Source of the DNA: Gammaproteobacteria bacterium Milos-ODIII6
Lineage (GTDB): Bacteria > Pseudomonadota > Gammaproteobacteria > Chromatiales > Chromatiaceae
NCBI GenBank assembly: GCA_029228645.1
Contig: JAPTHR010000012.1
Coordinates: 1 to 64,000 of the forward strand
DNA length: 64,000 nucleotides
Reading direction: 5' to 3'
Shown piece by piece: positions 31,867 through 41,883 of this stretch. Position numbers and translations under genes: made by a program. Each line of letters begins with the position of its first letter. The stretch's first letter is position 1. The notes beneath the pieces were generated by a model, which saw nothing but the letters and a program-made list of their open reading frames with translations, did no database searches and was not told where the DNA came from.

Positions 31867-34068
31867 ATGGAACAGGCAGCAGATCGGATCCTGGCCGATT
31901 GGCAGACCGATACCCGGCAACAGCTTTGCGAGGGTTTCGCTGCTTTGCTCGAGAATGTTGGCACGACGCTTGTGGACTTTGCGGCAAAAACCGAAAGCCT
32001 GGCGCTCCAGACCAATTTTTTCGACGCGCAGCAGATCCTTGAGAGGGAGCGTGCTCGTCTGCTGAAGGATTTCTGCGAGCAACTGGAACTGGCCGGGTCA
32101 CGCCCGCCGGAGGCCAAGCCACTCGTCGGCGGCGAAACGCTCAGCCTGCTCGAGCGTGACGATTACGAGAGATCCGTTGCGCTCGGCACCATCGCAGGCA
32201 ACTGCGTGCAACGTAACCAGCAGAATTTCCATGCCCTCAGCCAAAGGGTGTCGGCGCTGTCGGGAGGACGTCGCTGCGAGATCGACGACCTGCCGCTCCA
32301 TCCGCGCGAGATCACGGCGTGTCTGGAGAAGACCATCAGCGACCTCGACATCTCGAGCAAGGTTCGCCTGGTGCTGTTCACCCTGTTCGATCGCTATGTG
32401 ATGCGGCGGCTGGATACGGCGCTGTCGAGCATCAACGAGCAGCTGGCCGAGGCCGGCGTCCTGCCGACGATTCGGTACCAAGTCAGGAAACCGACCACCG
32501 CGACGTCGCCCTCGTCGACAGCACCCGGGAGTTCTGCCAACCCCTCATCGGCCCAGGAGACCGAAGCCACCCCGGCACCCTATTCTCAAGCCAGGCCACC
32601 CCCGGGGGCGCCGCAGGAACGCTTCGCCCAGGAGGACGCCCCGACTGCCGAGGAGACCATGGATGCGATCACCCGATTGGTGACGGCGCGGCGTGAACAA
32701 CAGGCTTTTTCCCAGCCCCGCGGCAGAGTGCAAAGCGGGGTGCCGCCTCTGCCGCCAGAGGAGAGCCGTCGCGAGGCGCTGGCGGCCCTGGGTTCCGAGC
32801 CGATAGCGCGGGAGGCCGCTGAAAGCCCGGCCTTGAGTGTCCTGACGGACCAGGACAACAAGATCGTGATCGACAGGGAACTGCTCTTCCGGGTGCGCAA
32901 CACCCTCAAGAAACAGCGCGCCCTGATCAACTCGCTGCTGGGAAACAACAAGGTCCTCAACGACAGGGAGCAGAACGCCATCGAAGTGGTCGGCATGCTG
33001 TTCGAGGCCATGCTGGATGACCAGACGCTGCCAGACCAGCTCAAGGCCCTGTTGAGCCATCTGCACACGCCGTATCTCAAGATTGCGATCCGGGATCCAC
33101 GCTCCCTCAGCGATACCGACCACCCGGCGCGGGACCTGCTCGGACGCATGCTGCAACTCGGCATGCGCTGGGTCGATCCGGAGCGCCTGCGTAGCGGCCT
33201 TTATCCGACCCTGCAGCATTGCGTGCGCGAGATCATCGATTCACCGGAAACCGTCGACTTCGCGGCTCTCGCAGAGCAAGTGGAGACGAAGGCGGCGCAA
33301 CTTGGACAGGCACAGAAGGTGTCGGAGAAGCGCGCCCTCGATGCGGAAAAGGGTCGCACCATGCTCAGCCGGGCAAGGGAAACCGCTGAATCCGCGACCC
33401 GGGCGCTGCTCGAATCGCATGCCCTCCCCGCCCCGGTGCGCATCTTCTTCCAGACGGTATTCACCGACTACATGAGTCTGCTGCTGCTGCGCAACGAGCT
33501 CAACCCGAACGACCCCAAGTGCCTTGAGGCCCTGAATGCCGCCGTGAGGCTGATCGAGAGCGTGGACCGATCAGACGTTCCCACGGCCCAACAGGCCGGC
33601 GAATCCCTGAAGCAGCTCATAGAGGTATTGCTACCGCACTACCAGAACAAAATCGATATGTTCCTGGAGCACCTGGAACACACGATCACGTCCGCAGAGC
33701 GGGAACAGCCATCGGCACCCGAGATGGAACACGCAGCCGAGGCCCCGGCCGCAGCGGAACAAGACAAGGAGCCGATCGCAAGGGCGATGGAGGTTGCGCC
33801 CGGCACCTGGTTCATGCTCCAGGAGAGGCCCGATGAGCAAGCCCTGATGGTGAAGCTGTTGTGGTCCAACCCGCACACCCATCACCTGTTGTTCGTCGAT
33901 CAACACGGCCTCAAGCGAGCCCACCTCTCGGCGCAGGAGTTTGTTCAGCATCTGGATTCGGGATCACTCGAGCCGATTGAAATCCAGTCCGAAGGCGTGC
34001 TCGCCAGACTCTTCTCGGCGATCAAACGTCGTCTGGAATCCTCCTTGGCGAAGGAAACGGAATCATGA
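31867..34068 (+). CDS. DUF1631 domain-containing protein
   Basis: The 733-residue protein spans the full DUF1631 family. It has an N-terminal helical half (LCEGFAALLENVGTTLVDFAAKTESLALQTNFFDAQQIL, SKVRLVLFTLFDRYVMRRLDTALSSINEQLAEAGVLP) and a Pro/Ser/Ala-rich disordered linker (~215-300). A second helical half (IDRELLFRVRNTLKKQRALINSLLG, HLHTPYLKIAIRDPRSL) leads to a C-terminal beta domain (GTWFMLQERPDEQALMVKLLWSNPHTHHLLFVDQHG). That last part resembles domains coupled to PilZ signalling. Family role is unproven. It overlaps the PilZ gene by 4 bp (ATGA), so the two are translated together. Confidence 0.88.
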   Translation: MEQAADRILADWQTDTRQQLCEGFAALLENVGTTLVDFAAKTESLALQTNFFDAQQILERERARLLKDFCEQLELAGSRPPEAKPLVGGETLSLLERDDYERSVALGTIAGNCVQRNQQNFHALSQRVSALSGGRRCEIDDLPLHPREITACLEKTISDLDISSKVRLVLFTLFDRYVMRRLDTALSSINEQLAEAGVLPTIRYQVRKPTTATSPSSTAPGSSANPSSAQETEATPAPYSQARPPPGAPQERFAQEDAPTAEETMDAITRLVTARREQQAFSQPRGRVQSGVPPLPPEESRREALAALGSEPIAREAAESPALSVLTDQDNKIVIDRELLFRVRNTLKKQRALINSLLGNNKVLNDREQNAIEVVGMLFEAMLDDQTLPDQLKALLSHLHTPYLKIAIRDPRSLSDTDHPARDLLGRMLQLGMRWVDPERLRSGLYPTLQHCVREIIDSPETVDFAALAEQVETKAAQLGQAQKVSEKRALDAEKGRTMLSRARETAESATRALLESHALPAPVRIFFQTVFTDYMSLLLLRNELNPNDPKCLEALNAAVRLIESVDRSDVPTAQQAGESLKQLIEVLLPHYQNKIDMFLEHLEHTITSAEREQPSAPEMEHAAEAPAAAEQDKEPIARAMEVAPGTWFMLQERPDEQALMVKLLWSNPHTHHLLFVDQHGLKRAHLSAQEFVQHLDSGSLEPIEIQSEGVLARLFSAIKRRLESSLAKETES

Positions 34069-34430
34069 GCGAAGAACGTCGCCGGGAACCCCGGCTTGAT
34101 GCATCCTCACTGGGGCTTTTCGTGTACGACAATCTGCGAGGCGAACTGCTTGGCACCCTGGTCAATCTTTCGCGAAGCGGGCTCATGGTGCTCAGTGGCA
34201 CGGGAGTGGACAAGGGTGGCGTGTTGCAGATCGACCTGCGCGATCGGGCCGAATCGGAGGTGTCGAAACTGTCGATGGGCGTGCAGGTGAGCTGGGTCAC
34301 TCCCGCGAATACGGAAGGCAACTATTGGATAGGTGCCCGCATCATCGCGATCAGCGAGGAGGACACCATCAAGCTGAAGGCTTTGCTGCAACAGGCGCTA
34401 GCAGACAACGGAAACAGCGGAATGTCTTGA
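34065..34430 (+). CDS. PilZ domain protein (c-di-GMP binding)
   Basis: The 121-residue protein starts MSEERRREPRLDASSLGLFVYDN, with the RxxxR motif (RRREPR). It continues with VNLSRSGLMVLSG, the (D/N)xSxxG motif in the form NLSRSG. Both are contact sites for cyclic di-GMP in PilZ domains. It probably senses c-di-GMP and acts through the DUF1631 partner, whose gene overlaps it by ATGA. The effect on motility, pili or matrix is not readable from sequence. Confidence 0.88.
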   Translation: MSEERRREPRLDASSLGLFVYDNLRGELLGTLVNLSRSGLMVLSGTGVDKGGVLQIDLRDRAESEVSKLSMGVQVSWVTPANTEGNYWIGARIIAISEEDTIKLKALLQQALADNGNSGMS

Positions 34431-34476
34431 GGCCCGCATTCACGCGCCTGCATTCCAGCCGCGCGTACCCCCTGCA

Positions 34477-35430
34477 TCATCGGTACAGGCGTTCGGCGAA
34501 ATCGTTGGTCGCTTGCACCAGAGCTGAGCTGATCTCGGCCTCGCCGGCTGAATGACCGCTGTTGGGCTGGATACGGAGTTCACTGTCCGGCCAGGCGCGA
34601 TGCAGTTCCCAGGCGTTTTCCACCGGGCAAATCATGTCGTAGCGGCCGTGCACGATCACACCGGGTATACCCGATAGGCGGTGCGCGTCCTCGAGCAACT
34701 GATTGGGGCGCAGGAATGCATCGTGCATGAAATAGTGACATTCAATCCTTGCCATCGACAGGGCCACATGCGGGTCCCTGAAATGCTCCACCACATCCGG
34801 ATTGGGACTGAGGGTGGCGCATCGCCCTTCCCAGACAGACCAGGCACGAGCTGCCGCCAGGCGCTTCAGCTCATCCGCACCGGTCAGGACCTCGTGATAC
34901 GCCGGCAGCAGCTCGCCCTGCCGCTCAGGGGCTATGGGCGCCACGAACTCCTCCCAGTAATCCGGGTATATCCGGCTGGCCCCCTGCTGGTAGAACCAGT
35001 GAATCTCATGCGGGCGACAGAGAAAAATGCCGCGCAGCACCAATGCGCTGACCCTCTCGGGGTGCGTTTCGGCATAAGCGAGCGCCAGGGTTGAGCCCCA
35101 CGAACCGCCGAACAGCAGCCACCGTTCGACCCCAAAATGCTTGCGCAGACGTTCGATATCATCGACCAGGTGCCAGGTCGTATTGTCCTGCAGCTCGGCA
35201 TGCGGCGCCGAGAGACCGGCACCGCGCTGGTCGAAGAGGATGAGCCGATAACGCTCGGGATCGAAGAAACGACGGTGGTAGTCCTCGCAGCCGGCACCGG
35301 GGCCGCCGTGCAGAAACAGGGCCGGGATGCCCCGGGGATTGCCGACCTCCTCCACGTGCAGGGTGTGGCGCTCGTCCACTGCTATCGTGTGCCGGGCGTA
35401 AGGCTTGATCGGCGGATACAGGGTGTTCAT
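34477..35430 (-). CDS. pip: Proline iminopeptidase
   Basis: The 317-residue alpha/beta hydrolase begins MNTLYPPIKPYARHTIAVDERHTLHVEEVGNP. It has the oxyanion motif LFLHGGPGAGC, the DQRGAGLS segment, the nucleophile elbow FGGSWGSTLALAYA and the late acid/His regions (VHGRYDMICPVENA, NSGHSAGE). It removes N-terminal proline from peptides. A GTG/ATG two codons upstream is possible. It converges with the PilZ gene and follows typA across an 8-bp perfect stem. Confidence 0.95.
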   Translation of the reverse strand: MNTLYPPIKPYARHTIAVDERHTLHVEEVGNPRGIPALFLHGGPGAGCEDYHRRFFDPERYRLILFDQRGAGLSAPHAELQDNTTWHLVDDIERLRKHFGVERWLLFGGSWGSTLALAYAETHPERVSALVLRGIFLCRPHEIHWFYQQGASRIYPDYWEEFVAPIAPERQGELLPAYHEVLTGADELKRLAAARAWSVWEGRCATLSPNPDVVEHFRDPHVALSMARIECHYFMHDAFLRPNQLLEDAHRLSGIPGVIVHGRYDMICPVENAWELHRAWPDSELRIQPNSGHSAGEAEISSALVQATNDFAERLYR

Positions 35431-35448
35431 GAGCAAAGCAGTTTAGCA

Positions 35449-35474
35449 GCTCGGGGAGGATTCTCACCCCGAGC
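35449..35474 (-). terminator. 8-bp stem-loop between typA and pip
   Basis: GCTCGGGG (35449-35456) pairs with CCCCGAGC (35467-35474) across a 10-nt loop. It lies between the typA stop and the pip start on the minus strand. No T-run follows, so it may be a weak terminator or a processing signal. Confidence 0.4.
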
Positions 35475-35487
35475 CGCCCCGACCCAC

Positions 35488-37299
35488 TCAGGAACGACTG
35501 GCGCGCTTGCGCTCGTGCTCCTTGAGCATCTTCTTGCGCAGGCGAATCGAACCCGGGGTCACTTCGACCAGTTCGTCCTCCTCGATGAATTCCAATGCCA
35601 TCTCCAGCGTTACCGGAATAGGCGGCGTCAGGGCGATCGCGTCATCCTTCCCCGAGGCACGAACATTGGTCAGCTGCTTGCCTTTGAGCGGGTTGACCAC
35701 CAGGTCGTTGGAACGAGAGTGGATTCCGATGACCTGCCCCTCGTAAACATCATCCCCGTGGGAAGAGAACAAACGCCCCCGCTCCTGCAGATTGAACAGG
35801 GCATATCCCAACGCCTTTCCCTGCCCGTTGGAAATCAGTACCCCGTTCTTGCGCGGCGCGATCCCCCCGGACTGGGTCGGTCCGTAGTGATCGAACACGT
35901 GATAGAGCAATCCCGTGCCGGAAGTCATGGTCATGAAGTCTGTCTGAAAACCGATCAGGCCGCGCGAGGGCACGATGTAGTCCAGGCGCACCCGACCCTT
36001 GCCGTCCGGCACCATGTCCTTCAGCTCACCACGGCGCTCGCCGAGGGCCTCCATCATAGCGCCCTGGTGCTGCTCTTCCACATCGATGGTGACCTGTTCG
36101 TAGGGTTCACACACTTCGCCGTCTATCTCACGGAAGATGACTTCCGGGCGTGACACGGCCAGCTCGAACCCTTCGCGGCGCATGTTCTCGATCAGGACCG
36201 AAAGATGCAGCTCGCCACGCCCGGAAACCTTGAACTTTTCGGGATCGGTCCCCTCCTCCACGCGCAGAGCGACGTTATGGATCAGCTCGCGTTCGAGCCG
36301 ATCCTTGAGCTGGCGCGAGGTCAGGTACTTGCCTTCCCGGCCGGCAAACGGCGAGGCGTTGACCTGGAAGGTCATCGACACCGTAGGCTCGTCGACGGTC
36401 AGCGGAGGCAAAGCCTCCACGTGCTCGGGGTCGCACAGGGTATCCGAGACATTCGGGGCTTCGATACCCGTAATCGCGATGATGTCTCCCGCACTGGCCT
36501 CGGACACCTCGTGGCGCTCCAGGCCGAGGTAGCCGTAAACCAGGCCAATCTTTGCCTTCATTTCGCGGCCGTCGCGCTTGATCACGACGACGCTCTGGTT
36601 GGGGCGGATCTTGCCACGGGTCACCCGACCGACCGCGATGGCCCCCACGTAACTGTTGTAGTCGAGGTTGGACACCTGCATCTGTAGCGGGCCGTCGGGA
36701 TCGACCTCCGGAAGGGGACAGTGCTCGACAATCGCTTCGAAAAGAGGCGTCATATCGCCCTCGCGCACCGCGTCGTCCGGCGAAGCATAGCCATTGATGG
36801 CAGAGGCATAGATGATCGGGAAATCGAGCTGCTCGTCGGTCGCGCCAAGATTATCGAAGAGTTCGAACACCTGGTCGATAACCCAGTCCGGACGCGCGCC
36901 TGGCTTGTCGATCTTGTTGACCACGACAATGGGGCGGAGGCCGTGCTGAAAGGCCTTCTGGGTGACGAAGCGCGTCTGGGGCATGGGGCCTTCCTGCGCG
37001 TCCACCAGCAAAAGCACCGAGTCCACCATCGAGAGCACGCGTTCGACCTCGCCGCCGAAATCGGCGTGCCCCGGCGTGTCGACGATGTTGATCCGGTAGT
37101 CGCGCCATTTGATCGAGGTGTTCTTGGAGAGGATGGTGATGCCCCGCTCCTTTTCCTGGTCGTTGGAGTCCATGACCCGCTCGACCTCGCCGAAGCGCTC
37201 TCCGAGCGTTCCCGACTGTTTGAGAAGCTCGTCGACCAAAGTGGTCTTGCCATGGTCTACGTGAGCGATGATGGCGATGTTGCGCAGATCGTGTAGCAC
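35488..37299 (-). CDS. typA: Ribosome-associated GTPase TypA/BipA
   Basis: The 603-residue translational GTPase starts at GTG 37299 with (V)[31 protein letters not shown], where the P-loop begins. It then shows G3 [16 protein letters not shown]4 [13 protein letters not shown] and the C-terminal BipA signature [26 protein letters not shown]. The 49 codons upstream of the GTG are not family sequence. TypA aids ribosome assembly and stress growth. It is the largest minus-strand gene before pip. Confidence 0.95.
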   Translation of the reverse strand: MLHDLRNIAIIAHVDHGKTTLVDELLKQSGTLGERFGEVERVMDSNDQEKERGITILSKNTSIKWRDYRINIVDTPGHADFGGEVERVLSMVDSVLLLVDAQEGPMPQTRFVTQKAFQHGLRPIVVVNKIDKPGARPDWVIDQVFELFDNLGATDEQLDFPIIYASAINGYASPDDAVREGDMTPLFEAIVEHCPLPEVDPDGPLQMQVSNLDYNSYVGAIAVGRVTRGKIRPNQSVVVIKRDGREMKAKIGLVYGYLGLERHEVSEASAGDIIAITGIEAPNVSDTLCDPEHVEALPPLTVDEPTVSMTFQVNASPFAGREGKYLTSRQLKDRLERELIHNVALRVEEGTDPEKFKVSGRGELHLSVLIENMRREGFELAVSRPEVIFREIDGEVCEPYEQVTIDVEEQHQGAMMEALGERRGELKDMVPDGKGRVRLDYIVPSRGLIGFQTDFMTMTSGTGLLYHVFDHYGPTQSGGIAPRKNGVLISNGQGKALGYALFNLQERGRLFSSHGDDVYEGQVIGIHSRSNDLVVNPLKGKQLTNVRASGKDDAIALTPPIPVTLEMALEFIEEDELVEVTPGSIRLRKKMLKEHERKRASRS

Positions 37300-37648
37300 T
37301 GCATTTACTCGTTGCGGAAAAAGGGCGCGATTATACGCACGGCCTGTTCCGGGCGTATATGCCCAAATGGCGTTCGGAACGGCGTGCCGGGTCAAGTCGC
37401 TGGGCGCGCGCTCGGGATGACAGGCTGACAGGCGCCACGTCACGTCAATTCATTGACTCCATGGCCGGAGACATTGTGGATAACTCTGGGGAGAAAACGC
37501 GACGCCCCCCGCCGAACCAGCCCTTCGAGCCGTATCATGAAAAAGATTCTGACTTTTAAGTCATATAAATCAGGTAGTTATTAGGCCTTTGAAATCCATT
37601 ACTGGATATTTTCGCTTTAAGCGAGGAAAAGGCGTCTGTGAAAAAAGA
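37300..37648. other. Intergenic region with a DnaA box
   Basis: About 350 bp upstream of typA. It contains one perfect DnaA box, listed separately, and otherwise no recognisable gene or RNA. Confidence 0.5.
37475..37483 (-). promoter_or_regulatory. Single perfect DnaA box
   Basis: TGTGGATAA is the reverse complement of the DnaA consensus TTATCCACA. No second copy and no AT-rich unwinding region were noticed nearby, so this is not an origin. It could titrate DnaA or regulate typA, or be chance. Confidence 0.5.
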
Positions 37649-37867
37649 TCAGCGGCGGTTGCCGCAGCGACACAGCGAATCGCGCCAGTTGGGGTTAGGC
37701 CGCCCTCTGCCCAGCGCGATGTAGCGACCCACCTCGTTCTCGTACCAGTGCGCATGAGCCTGCAGTGGCTCGACGGAATAGCCCCACCACGCCCCGTCGG
37801 CATCCTGCGCAACCCAGTTGACCCAGACCGGTGGCTCCAGGGGTGGCTTGGGTTGCGGGTCCGTCAT
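37649..37867 (-). CDS. Small conserved hypothetical protein
   Basis: The 72-residue protein (MTDPQPKPPLEPPVWVNWVAQDADGAWWGYSVEPLQAHAHWYENEVG...) has a compact, tryptophan-rich core (WVNWVAQDADGAWWGY) and ends in two cysteines (CRCGNRR). It looks like a small conserved protein seen near typA/purC in Chromatiales-type genomes, but I assign no function. The ATG at 37867 is preferred. No signal peptide or membrane segment is present. Confidence 0.65.
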   Translation of the reverse strand: MTDPQPKPPLEPPVWVNWVAQDADGAWWGYSVEPLQAHAHWYENEVGRYIALGRGRPNPNWRDSLCRCGNRR

Positions 37868-37964
37868 TCTCTGCAAGCTCTTGAACGGGAGAGCCTGAGC
37901 GGTTCTCCAGTGGCTCCCACACCGGTCAGCCGGAGAGAAGCCGACTGCCTTGGCGTTCGGTGGG

Positions 37965-38393
37965 TTAACCCGCCCCTTTGGATCCGGTGAGGTCCCAGGA
38001 GAATGTGCAGTCGAGTTCAGAGAGCACCGCGATCAGGCCACCTTCCCCACCCTTGAGGATGATCGAGAGCGGCGTGCGGCGCCCGAATCGACGATGGGGC
38101 TGCTTGATCCAACGCCCCGTCATACGCGGGTTGCGTGGGTAGGTGGTACGCAAGGCGTCGGCGATGCGCAGGAGGTAATTGGCACGCCGCAAGATGTCCG
38201 GAGAATCCGGGAAGGCATCTTTTCCGTCCCTGAACTTCTGGAATGCGCGCGCCCTGACATTGTCTGGAAGCAGCAGCATCTCCTGCATCTGCCGGGTATC
38301 CAGGTCCCAGGTATCCAACAGGTTCATCACCGCCTGAGTGATCTGACGGAGCGCCTCCTCCTTGTCCTCGGAATTTTGCATGTCTTCACTCAT
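37965..38393 (-). CDS. DUF2384/MbcA-ParS-Xre antitoxin-like protein
   Basis: The 142-residue protein starts [36 protein letters not shown] after a good ribosome-binding site (GAGGTGG, 7 nt before the ATG at 38393). The N-terminal half could be a degenerate helix-turn-helix. The C-terminal half fits the DUF2384 toxin-binding domain: [34 protein letters not shown]. Normally such antitoxins pair with a RES-domain toxin; none is adjacent. It is an orphan or a chromosomal regulator. It is divergent from purC. Confidence 0.65.
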   Translation of the reverse strand: MSEDMQNSEDKEEALRQITQAVMNLLDTWDLDTRQMQEMLLLPDNVRARAFQKFRDGKDAFPDSPDILRRANYLLRIADALRTTYPRNPRMTGRWIKQPHRRFGRRTPLSIILKGGEGGLIAVLSELDCTFSWDLTGSKGAG

Positions 38394-38568
38394 CGGAAAC
38401 CACCTCGGCATGAAGCTGAACTGGCAAATAGTTTACTATATTACTCGGTTTCCCGCCCAACGCCTGTCCGCCCCCCATTGGGTCAAATCAGGCACCGGGG
38501 GCAAATCCTCCCCACCCTGGCGGGGGAGCATTCCCTATAATGCGTGTTTTGAACAAGCCCGACCGCTC

Positions 38569-39450
38569 ATGCCCGCGCTCTACGAAAGCCACCTTCCCCT
38601 ACCCTTGTTGCACAAGGGAAAAGTCAGGGACATATACGACATCGATGCCAACCACATGCTGGTGATCACCAGCGACCGGCTGTCCGCTTTCGATGTGGTC
38701 CTGCCACAACCCATCCCGGGCAAGGGCGAAGTCCTCAATCGTGTCGCTCGCTTCTGGTTCGACCGTACCCGCTCGCTCATCCCCAACCATCTCGCCGATG
38801 TGGCGCTCGAGAGCGTCGTAAGGGATGCCGGGGTGCGCGATCAGCTGGGGGATCGGGCCATGGTGGTGAAGAAGCTCAAGCCCCTGCCAATCGAGGCCAT
38901 TGTGCGCGGCTACATCATCGGCTCCGGCTGGAAGGATTACCAGACCACCGGGGCGGTGTGCGGAATCGACTTACCGGTGGGATTGCAGCTCGCAGACAGG
39001 CTGCCGCAGCCCATTTTCACTCCATCGACCAAGGCGGCTGTCGGAGATCACGACCAGAACATCGACTTTGCCGGCACATGCGAGCTGCTGGGTACCGAAC
39101 TGGCAGAGCGTGTACGGGATGTCAGCTTGAAAATCTATGCAGAGGCAGCCGCCTATGCCCTTGAGAAGGGCATTATCATCGCCGACACCAAGTTCGAATT
39201 CGGCCTCGATGATAACGGGACTCTGTATCTGATCGACGAGGTCCTGACACCGGATTCCTCGCGTTTCTGGCCGGCCGACCAGTATCAACCGGGCACCAGC
39301 CCCCCCAGCTTCGACAAGCAGTTCGTGCGGGATTATCTCGAAACCCTGGACTGGGACAAGACCGCTCCCGGTCCCGAGTTGCCGCAGGAGATCATCCGCA
39401 AGACCGCCGAGAAATATCGCGAGGCGGAGCGGCGCCTGACGGGCAAATGA
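38569..39450 (+). CDS. purC: SAICAR synthetase
   Basis: The 293-residue enzyme starts [46 protein letters not shown] and carries [39 protein letters not shown], and the late [32 protein letters not shown]. It joins aspartate to CAIR in purine synthesis. The longer frame from 38362 overlaps the divergent DUF2384 gene and is excluded. The glutaredoxin gene overlaps its stop by ATGA. Confidence 0.96.
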   Translation: MPALYESHLPLPLLHKGKVRDIYDIDANHMLVITSDRLSAFDVVLPQPIPGKGEVLNRVARFWFDRTRSLIPNHLADVALESVVRDAGVRDQLGDRAMVVKKLKPLPIEAIVRGYIIGSGWKDYQTTGAVCGIDLPVGLQLADRLPQPIFTPSTKAAVGDHDQNIDFAGTCELLGTELAERVRDVSLKIYAEAAAYALEKGIIIADTKFEFGLDDNGTLYLIDEVLTPDSSRFWPADQYQPGTSPPSFDKQFVRDYLETLDWDKTAPGPELPQEIIRKTAEKYREAERRLTGK

Positions 39451-39689
39451 ATGCGGCTCGCCAACCCCGGGTGATCCTCTACAGCACCCGCCGATGCCCC
39501 CACTGCCAGCGCGCCAAGCAATGGTTGCAGCAACACAAGCTGCGCTTCCAGGAATTCGATGTCGAGCGCAATGCGCGCGCGCTCAAGGAGTTCCAGAAGC
39601 TGGGCGCGCGCGGGGTGCCGGTCGTGCTGATCAACGGTGAGCGCGTGGATGGCTTCGATCCAAAGCGGATGCAGCGTCTGCTCTCGTGA
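39447..39689 (+). CDS. Glutaredoxin family protein
   Basis: The 80-residue protein has a thioredoxin fold with the active site CPHC ([14 protein letters not shown]), the cis-proline motif [15 protein letters not shown], and the length of a monothiol/dithiol glutaredoxin such as NrdH or GrxC. It reduces disulfides or carries electrons. It is translated after purC (ATGA overlap) and overlaps srkA by 4 bp. Confidence 0.9.
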   Translation: MNAARQPRVILYSTRRCPHCQRAKQWLQQHKLRFQEFDVERNARALKEFQKLGARGVPVVLINGERVDGFDPKRMQRLLS

Positions 39690-40660
39690 GTCACCCTTTC
39701 GATCGTTTGACGCCTGACTGCATCCTGGATGCTATCGATGCACAGGGTTTGCTGAGCAGCGGGCACGTGATCGCGCTCAACAGCTACGAGAACCGGGTCT
39801 ACCAGATCGGGATCGAGGACAAGCCGCCGCTCATCGCCAAGTTCTACCGCCCGGATCGATGGCCGGACGAGGCCATACTCGAGGAACACGCCTTCAGTCT
39901 CGCGCTCGCACAACAGGAGATACCGGTCGTACCCCCGCTGATCCGGCAGGGACAAACCCTGTTTCACTTCGATGGCTTCCGCTTCGCCCTTTTCGAACGG
40001 CGGGGCGGCCGTGCGCCCGACCCCGGCGAACTCGACCAGCTCGCGTGGATCGGTCGCCTGATGGGCCGGATACATGCCGTCGGGCGTGCCGGACGTTTTC
40101 AGCACCGGCCACAAATCGACCCGCTGCATTACGGACGGCAGGCAAGAAAGACCCTGCTTGCCTCCGGACTGCTCCCGGAGGAGCATCGAAACCGTTACGA
40201 GACAATATCGCGGCAACTCCTGGAGTTGGCGCAGCAACGCTTCGAAGCGGTCCAGGCCGAGCCAATACGGCTTCATGGCGACTGCCACCTCGGCAACATC
40301 CTCTGGTCGGATGATGGACCCCACTTCGTCGACCTGGACGACTGCGCCAGCGGACCCGCCATCCAGGACCTCTGGATGTTACTGAATGGCGACCAGGACA
40401 GCGTGCGAAGACAACTGCAGGCCCTGCTGGACGGTTACCGGATATTCTGCGATTTCAACCTATCGCAGCTGACGCTGATCGAGCCATTGCGAGGCCTGCG
40501 GCTGATGCACCATACGGCCTGGCTGGCCCACCGCTGGGATGACCCCGCTTTTCCGCGGGCATTCCCCTGGTTCGAGGAGCCGGGCTACTGGGTGAACCAC
40601 CTGCGCGACCTGGAGGAGCAACTGCAGGCCATCGGCGAAGCGCCCGTGCTGGCGCTCTGA
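39686..40660 (+). CDS. srkA: Stress response kinase SrkA (YihE/RdoA)
   Basis: The 324-residue protein is a Ser/Thr kinase of the YihE family: FDRLTPDCILDAIDAQGLLSSG at the start, NSYENRVYQIGIED, the ATP-lysine IAKFYRPDRWPDEAI, the catalytic loop LHGDCHLGNILW and the metal DLDDC. It acts in oxidative and envelope stress, phosphorylating protein substrates in the cytoplasm. It starts with GTG at 39686 overlapping the glutaredoxin stop. Confidence 0.93.
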   Translation: MSHPFDRLTPDCILDAIDAQGLLSSGHVIALNSYENRVYQIGIEDKPPLIAKFYRPDRWPDEAILEEHAFSLALAQQEIPVVPPLIRQGQTLFHFDGFRFALFERRGGRAPDPGELDQLAWIGRLMGRIHAVGRAGRFQHRPQIDPLHYGRQARKTLLASGLLPEEHRNRYETISRQLLELAQQRFEAVQAEPIRLHGDCHLGNILWSDDGPHFVDLDDCASGPAIQDLWMLLNGDQDSVRRQLQALLDGYRIFCDFNLSQLTLIEPLRGLRLMHHTAWLAHRWDDPAFPRAFPWFEEPGYWVNHLRDLEEQLQAIGEAPVLAL

Positions 40661-40717
40661 GCGCGCGGCAGCCATTCGATACGGCCAGCAGAGAGTTCAA
40701 AGCAAGGCCGCGAGCAC

Positions 40718-40743
40718 AAAAAAGGGGGTGCCTGAGCACCCCC
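40718..40743 (-). terminator. Rho-independent terminator of fba
   Basis: On the minus strand GGGGGTGC-TCAG-GCACCCCC is followed by six T residues, a textbook intrinsic terminator 30 bp after the fba stop. The same stem could also help end srkA transcription. Confidence 0.85.
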
Positions 40744-40771
40744 TCTGCAAACGCCGGAATCGTGCGGAAGA

Positions 40772-41836
40772 TCAGTTGACCTTCGGATCCAGCTCACCGC
40801 TTGCATAGCGCTTCTGCATGTCCTCCAACGAGATCGGCTTGATCTTGTCGGCCATGCCGGCGCACCCGAAGGACTCGTAGCGGGCCTTGCAGATGTCGGA
40901 CATCGCCTTGGTGGATTCCTTGAAGAATTTACGCGGGTCGAAGTTGGACTTGTTCTCGGCCAGGTGCTTGCGGATGGAACCGGTGGAGGCCATCCGCAGG
41001 TCCGTGTCGATGTTGACCTTGCGCACACCGTGCTTGATGCCCTCGACGATCTCCTCGACCGGCACGCCATAGGTCTCGCCCATGTCGCCACCGTACTCGT
41101 TGATGATCGCGAGCCAGTCCTGCGGTACAGAAGAGGAGCCGTGCATCACGAGATGGGTATCGGGGATGCGGGCGTGGATCTCCTTGACTCGCTCGATCGC
41201 CAGGATGTCACCGGTCGGCGGACGGGTGAACTTGTAAGCGCCGTGCGAAGTGCCGATGGCGATCGCGAGTGCGTCGACGCCGGTCTTCTTGACGAAGTCG
41301 GCCGCCTCGTCCGGATCGGTCAACAGCTGGTCGTGGGACAGGGTGCCCTCGGCGCCGATGCCGTCTTCTTCGCCAGCCTGGCCGGTTTCCAGCGAACCCA
41401 GACAACCCAGTTCGCCTTCCACGGAAACACCACCCGCATGCGCCATCTTGACGGTACGCGAGGTGACATCGACGTTGTACTCGTAGGAGGACGGGGTTTT
41501 CCCGTCTTCCATCAGCGAGCCATCCATCATGACCGAGGAAAAACCGGACTGAATGGAACGCAGGCAGACCTCCGGTGAGGTGCCGTGGTCCTGGTGCATG
41601 CACACCGGAATGTGCGGGTAGGCCTCGTTGGCCGCCAGGATCAGGTGGCGCAGGAAGGCCTCACCAGCGTAGGAACGCGCACCGGCGGAACCCTGCAGGA
41701 TGACCGGGCTGTTGACCGCATCGGCGGCCTCCATGATGGCCTTGACCTGTTCCATATTGTTGACGTTGAATGCCGGCAGGCCATAACCGTGCTCGGCCGC
41801 GTGATCCAAGAGCTGGCGCAGTGAAATAAGTGCCAT
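40772..41836 (-). CDS. fba: Fructose-bisphosphate aldolase, class II
   Basis: The 354-residue zinc aldolase has [38 protein letters not shown], metal ligands in [29 protein letters not shown], and GTSHGAYKF and [11 protein letters not shown] near the phosphate site. It splits fructose-1,6-bisphosphate, or joins triose phosphates in the Calvin cycle and gluconeogenesis. A good ribosome-binding site (AAGGAGTAAGCA) precedes the ATG. It is last of the tkt-gap-pgk-pyk-fba run. Confidence 0.96.
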   Translation of the reverse strand: MALISLRQLLDHAAEHGYGLPAFNVNNMEQVKAIMEAADAVNSPVILQGSAGARSYAGEAFLRHLILAANEAYPHIPVCMHQDHGTSPEVCLRSIQSGFSSVMMDGSLMEDGKTPSSYEYNVDVTSRTVKMAHAGGVSVEGELGCLGSLETGQAGEEDGIGAEGTLSHDQLLTDPDEAADFVKKTGVDALAIAIGTSHGAYKFTRPPTGDILAIERVKEIHARIPDTHLVMHGSSSVPQDWLAIINEYGGDMGETYGVPVEEIVEGIKHGVRKVNIDTDLRMASTGSIRKHLAENKSNFDPRKFFKESTKAMSDICKARYESFGCAGMADKIKPISLEDMQKRYASGELDPKVN

Positions 41837-41883
41837 TGCTTACTCCTTAGGTAGTTGAGATGAATGTCAGTCGGGGTTGTCGG

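Noticed and set aside
32500-32700. Frameshift in the DUF1631 gene at a proline-rich stretch
   Set aside because: The reading frame continues intact to the family C-terminus; the stretch is a disordered linker.
37475-37483. Replication origin suggested by the DnaA box
   Set aside because: Only one box, with no AT-rich region, dnaA, dnaN or gyrB nearby.
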